DNA of 7,864 nt, from assembly GCA_900545905.1 (NCBI GenBank), contig URBA01000058.1, forward strand, positions 1 through 7,864, given 5' to 3'. The notes beneath the pieces were generated by a model. It was given only the letters and a program-made list of their open reading frames with translations, did not search any database and had not been told where the DNA came from. Positions within the stretch are counted from its first letter, which is position 1. Each line of letters starts with the position of its first letter. Of the stretch, positions 5,303 to 7,864 are shown in pieces. The stretch comes from an uncultured Collinsella sp. Its GTDB lineage: Bacteria; Actinomycetota; Coriobacteriia; Coriobacteriales; Coriobacteriaceae. The translations under genes and the position numbers were made by a program.

Positions 5303-5349
5303 TGAACATAAATGCAACGCCCTGTGGGCGCCGGGGGAGGAACACGGAC

Positions 5350-7710
5350 GTGAAGCTCGATACGCTCGAGATTGGAAAGGACGCCGTTGTCGCATCGGTG
5401 GCATCGGACGATCAGGCACTCCGACAGCATATTTTGGACATGGGTCTAACGCCGGGCACCGAAGTCACCATGATGAAGTACGCCCCCATGGGTGACCCGC
5501 TCGAGATCCGCCTGCGTGGCTACGAGTTGACGCTGCGCAAGGACGATGCCGCTCGCATCGAGCTCGTGGGTATTCACGACACCGATACGGGTCCGCGTGC
5601 TAACGCCGCGATCGGCACGACGGAGCATCCGGCCCTGGGCGAGGGGACGTATTCGCCCCGTGCGGCAAAGACGGCCGTGCCCGAGGGCGCGCCGCTGCAC
5701 TTTGCCCTCGCCGGCAACCAAAACTGCGGCAAGACCACGTTATTCAACCAGCTGACGGGCTCCAACCAGCACGTCGGTAACTTTCCCGGCGTGACGGTCG
5801 ACCGCAAAGATGGCACCATCCGTAACCATCCCGAGGCGAGCGTTACCGACCTGCCTGGCATTTACTCCCTGTCGCCGTACACAGGCGAAGAGGTCGTGAG
5901 CCGTCAGTTCATCCTCGACGAGCGTCCGGACGCCATCATCGACATCATTGACGCCACCAACATCGAGCGCAACCTGTACCTGACACTGCAGCTCATGGAG
6001 CTTGACCGTCCTATGGTCATCGCGCTCAACATGATGGACGAGGTGACCGCCAACGGCGGCGCCGTAGACGTCAACTTGCTCGAGAGCCTGACGGGCGTGC
6101 CTGTTGTCCCCATTAGCGCTGCCCGCAACGAGGGCATCGGCGAGCTGGTGGACCACGCCCTGCACGTGGCGCGGTTCCGCGAGCGCCCTGGTCGCCTGGA
6201 CTTTTGTGCGCCCGACGGTCCGGACGGCGGTGCGCTGCATCGCTGCATCCACGGTATTGCTAACCTGATCGAGGACCATGCCGTGACGGCGCACATTCCG
6301 GTGCGCTTTGCGGCGACCAAACTGGTCGAGGGCGATGAGCTGGTAACCGAGGCGCTTCACCTGGATCGCAATGAGCTCGACGCTATCGAGCACATCATTA
6401 CCCAGATGGAGGGCGAGGCCGGCACCGACCGCCTATCTGCGCTGGCCGATATGCGTTTTAGCTTTATCGGCGACGTGTGCGGGCGTTGCGTCGTCAAGCC
6501 GCACGAGAGCCGCGAGCACGTGCGCTCCGTCAAGATTGACCGCATCCTGACAGGTCGTTACACAGCCATTCCGGCGTTCCTGGTGATCATGGGCCTCGTC
6601 TTTTGGCTGACGTTTGGCGTGATCGGCGCGGCGTTGCAAGGGCTCATGGAGGACGGCATCGCTGCCGTCATCGCCTCGGCCGATGCGGGTCTCAAGGCGT
6701 TCGGCACCAACGACGTGGTGCGCTCGCTGGCTGTTGACGGCGTGCTTACGGGCGTGGGCAGCGTGCTGACCTTCCTGCCGATTATCGTCGTGCTCTTTTT
6801 GTTCCTCTCCATTCTGGAAGACTCGGGCTACATGGCGCGCGTTGCCTTTGTCATGGATAAGGTGCTGCGTCGTTTTGGCCTGTCGGGCCGTAGCTTCGTG
6901 CCCATGCTCGTCGGTTTTGGCTGCACCGTGCCGGCTATCATGTCGACCCGTACGCTCCCATCCGAGCACGACCGCAAGATGACGGTCATGCTCACGCCGT
7001 TTATGAGCTGCTCGGCCAAGCTGCCGGTCTACGGTCTGCTGTGCGGGGCGTTTTTCCCACAGGCGACGGTTCCCGCTATGGTCTCGCTCTATCTGATCGG
7101 TATCGTGGTCGGCTGCATTGCGGCTTTGGTGCTCAATCGCACAGCATTTAAGGGCGACCCGGTGCCGTTTATTATGGAGCTCCCCAATTACCGCCTGCCG
7201 AGCGTCAAGACGACGGTGATGCTGGCATGGGATAAGGCCAAGGACTTTATTACCAAGGCCTTTACCATTATCTTTGCCGCTACCGTGGTTATCTGGTTCC
7301 TTCAGACGTTCGACATTCGCTTTAATGTGGTCGCCGATCAGTCGCAGAGCCTACTTGCCGGTCTGGGTAGCATTATCGCACCGGCGCTGGCGCCGCTTGG
7401 GTTTGGCGACTGGCGTGCATCCACGGCGCTCGTCACCGGACTTATCGCCAAGGAGAGTGTCATCTCGACCCTCACCGTGCTTTTGGGTGCTACGTCGCCC
7501 GCGGCACTGTCGACCATGTTTTCGCCGTTCACCGCTTACGTGTTCTTGGTCTTTACGCTGCTATACCCGCCCTGTGTGGCAGCCATCGGTGCCGTTAAGA
7601 GCGAGCTGGGCGCGCGCTACGCCGTTGCCGTGTTCGCGTTTCAAGTGACGGTCGCCTGGATCGTGGCGTTTGTCGTGCATTCGGCGGGCATATTGCTGGG
7701 GTTGGCTTAG
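5350..7710 (+). CDS. FeoA-FeoB fusion ferrous iron transporter
   Basis: This 786-residue inner-membrane protein imports Fe2+. Residues about 2-75 are a FeoA SH3-like domain (LDTLEIGKDAVV, then ILDMGLTPGTEV, then PLEIRLRGYELTLRKDDA). A linker (about 76-114) leads to the FeoB G domain: G1 GNQNCGKT (122-129), G2 Thr149 in GNFPGVTV, G3 DLPG (167-170), G4 NMMD (227-230), G5 SAA (256-258). A helical spacer follows, and the membrane part starts near 405. It contains ILEDSGYMAR (488-497), GFGCTVPAIMSTRTL (522-536, Cys525) and FMSCSAKLPVYG (551-562, Cys554), the two gate regions with conserved cysteines. Further membrane segments lie around 571-595, 636-652, 728-748 and 758-785. The GTG start has GGAGG 9 nt upstream. 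An ATG at 5299 is in frame but has no ribosome-binding site and falls inside the operator-like repeat. The protein looks intact. No separate feoA or feoC is seen. Confidence 0.95.
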   Translation: MKLDTLEIGKDAVVASVASDDQALRQHILDMGLTPGTEVTMMKYAPMGDPLEIRLRGYELTLRKDDAARIELVGIHDTDTGPRANAAIGTTEHPALGEGTYSPRAAKTAVPEGAPLHFALAGNQNCGKTTLFNQLTGSNQHVGNFPGVTVDRKDGTIRNHPEASVTDLPGIYSLSPYTGEEVVSRQFILDERPDAIIDIIDATNIERNLYLTLQLMELDRPMVIALNMMDEVTANGGAVDVNLLESLTGVPVVPISAARNEGIGELVDHALHVARFRERPGRLDFCAPDGPDGGALHRCIHGIANLIEDHAVTAHIPVRFAATKLVEGDELVTEALHLDRNELDAIEHIITQMEGEAGTDRLSALADMRFSFIGDVCGRCVVKPHESREHVRSVKIDRILTGRYTAIPAFLVIMGLVFWLTFGVIGAALQGLMEDGIAAVIASADAGLKAFGTNDVVRSLAVDGVLTGVGSVLTFLPIIVVLFLFLSILEDSGYMARVAFVMDKVLRRFGLSGRSFVPMLVGFGCTVPAIMSTRTLPSEHDRKMTVMLTPFMSCSAKLPVYGLLCGAFFPQATVPAMVSLYLIGIVVGCIAALVLNRTAFKGDPVPFIMELPNYRLPSVKTTVMLAWDKAKDFITKAFTIIFAATVVIWFLQTFDIRFNVVADQSQSLLAGLGSIIAPALAPLGFGDWRASTALVTGLIAKESVISTLTVLLGATSPAALSTMFSPFTAYVFLVFTLLYPPCVAAIGAVKSELGARYAVAVFAFQVTVAWIVAFVVHSAGILLGLA

Positions 7711-7750
7711 TTTTTATTGACGGCGCAGCCTCTGTGTATCGAATTGTTTT

Positions 7751-7785
7751 CGGCCCCGCATCTGTTGCTGACGGATGCGGGGCCG
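7751..7785 (+). terminator. Hairpin after feoB, probable terminator
   Basis: CGGCCCCGCATC (7751-7762) and GATGCGGGGCCG (7774-7785) form a perfect 12-bp GC-rich stem with an 11-nt loop, 40 nt after the feoB stop codon. The following bases, TTGCTATATAAT, are only partly T-rich, so termination may be incomplete. The same bases include the -10 box of the next gene. Confidence 0.6.
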
Positions 7786-7791
7786 TTGCTA

Positions 7792-7833
7792 TATAATCGC
7801 CTCCGCTCAAAATGATTGGAGACGTTATATATG
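7792..7833 (+). promoter_or_regulatory. -10 box, ribosome-binding site and start codon of a gene cut off by the contig end
   Basis: TATAAT at 7792-7797 is a perfect -10 box, though its -35 region would fall within the feoB terminator hairpin and is not convincing. GGAG (7818-7821) lies 9 nt before ATG (7831-7833), which is followed at once by adapter. Only the start codon of this downstream gene is present, so its product is unknown. Confidence 0.5.
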
Positions 7834-7864
7834 CTGTCTCTTATACACATCTCCGAGCCCACGA
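7834..7864 (+). other. Untrimmed Nextera P7-side adapter (artefact)
   Basis: Positions 7834-7852 are the mosaic end in reverse complement (CTGTCTCTTATACACATCT), and 7853-7864 (CCGAGCCCACGA) continue the Nextera read-2 linker. This is library sequence, and the genomic insert ends at 7833. Confidence 0.97.

Larger units (their letters stand above)
4808..5349. other. 540-bp non-coding, repeat-rich region upstream of feoB
   Basis: This stretch lies between the esterase stop codon and the feoB start. From left to right it holds a long inverted repeat (4844-4906), a short inverted repeat AAAATG/CATTTT (4935-4949), a palindrome TCCCGCGGGA (4977-4986), the SGGAAA-N6-CCC array (4983-5173), a TCTGGG/CCCAGA inverted repeat (5185-5205), a promoter (5230-5259), two GGTTAGCC repeats (5274-5302), and a small CGCCC-TGT-GGGCG hairpin (5318-5330) just before the feoB ribosome-binding site. 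Open frames exist on both strands, but they lack ribosome-binding sites and translate the repeats, so I do not call genes here. Confidence 0.7.

Noticed and set aside
5116..5349. 78-residue upstream extension of the feoB frame
   Set aside because: It runs through the repeat array, promoter and operator-like repeats. The FeoA domain begins right at the GTG at 5350.

Overview
The window is one short assembled contig (genomic insert about 53-7833) with untrimmed Illumina Nextera adapter at both ends. Gene content, high GC, frequent GTG starts and dense coding fit a gut Actinomycetota of class Coriobacteriia (Collinsella-like). That assignment is inference from style and gene set; no marker in the window proves it.

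Layout. Four genes lie on the minus strand in the left half, read right to left: a stand-alone PTS EIIA of the glucose family (3100-3663), asparaginyl-tRNA synthetase asnS (1515-2918), a WYL-domain transcriptional regulator (468-1256), and the first 85 codons of a lipoprotein that looks like the substrate-binding component of a TrpX-type ABC transporter (53-309, cut by the contig end). The EIIA and asnS genes each end in a clear hairpin terminator, so they are probably separate units. On the plus strand, divergent from EIIA, is an alpha/beta-hydrolase of the acetyl-esterase type (3908-4807). After it comes a 540-bp non-coding stretch and then a FeoA-FeoB fusion ferrous-iron transporter (5350-7710). 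A hairpin follows feoB, and the contig ends on the ATG of a further, lost gene (7831).

The most interesting part is the 540-bp non-coding stretch at 4808-5349. It holds (i) a 23-bp inverted repeat with one mismatch (4844-4906), (ii) an array of at least seven degenerate 15-bp units of form SGGAAA-N6-CCC in both orientations (4983-5173), where neighbouring units can pair with each other, and (iii) a promoter followed by two direct copies of GGTTAGCC, which resembles a DtxR/IdeR half-site, just ahead of the iron transporter. Two other regulatory observations are a 10-bp inverted repeat that would bury the ribosome-binding site of the WYL regulator gene, and a repeated GCTGTTGAAA motif around that gene.

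Functionally the genes are a mix of housekeeping (asnS), sugar uptake or regulation (EIIA), iron uptake (FeoAB), carbohydrate-ester or small-ester hydrolysis, and an ABC uptake system. I see no phage, CRISPR, toxin-antitoxin or transposase gene. If there is something undescribed here, it is the repeat array and the leader structures, not a new protein system.
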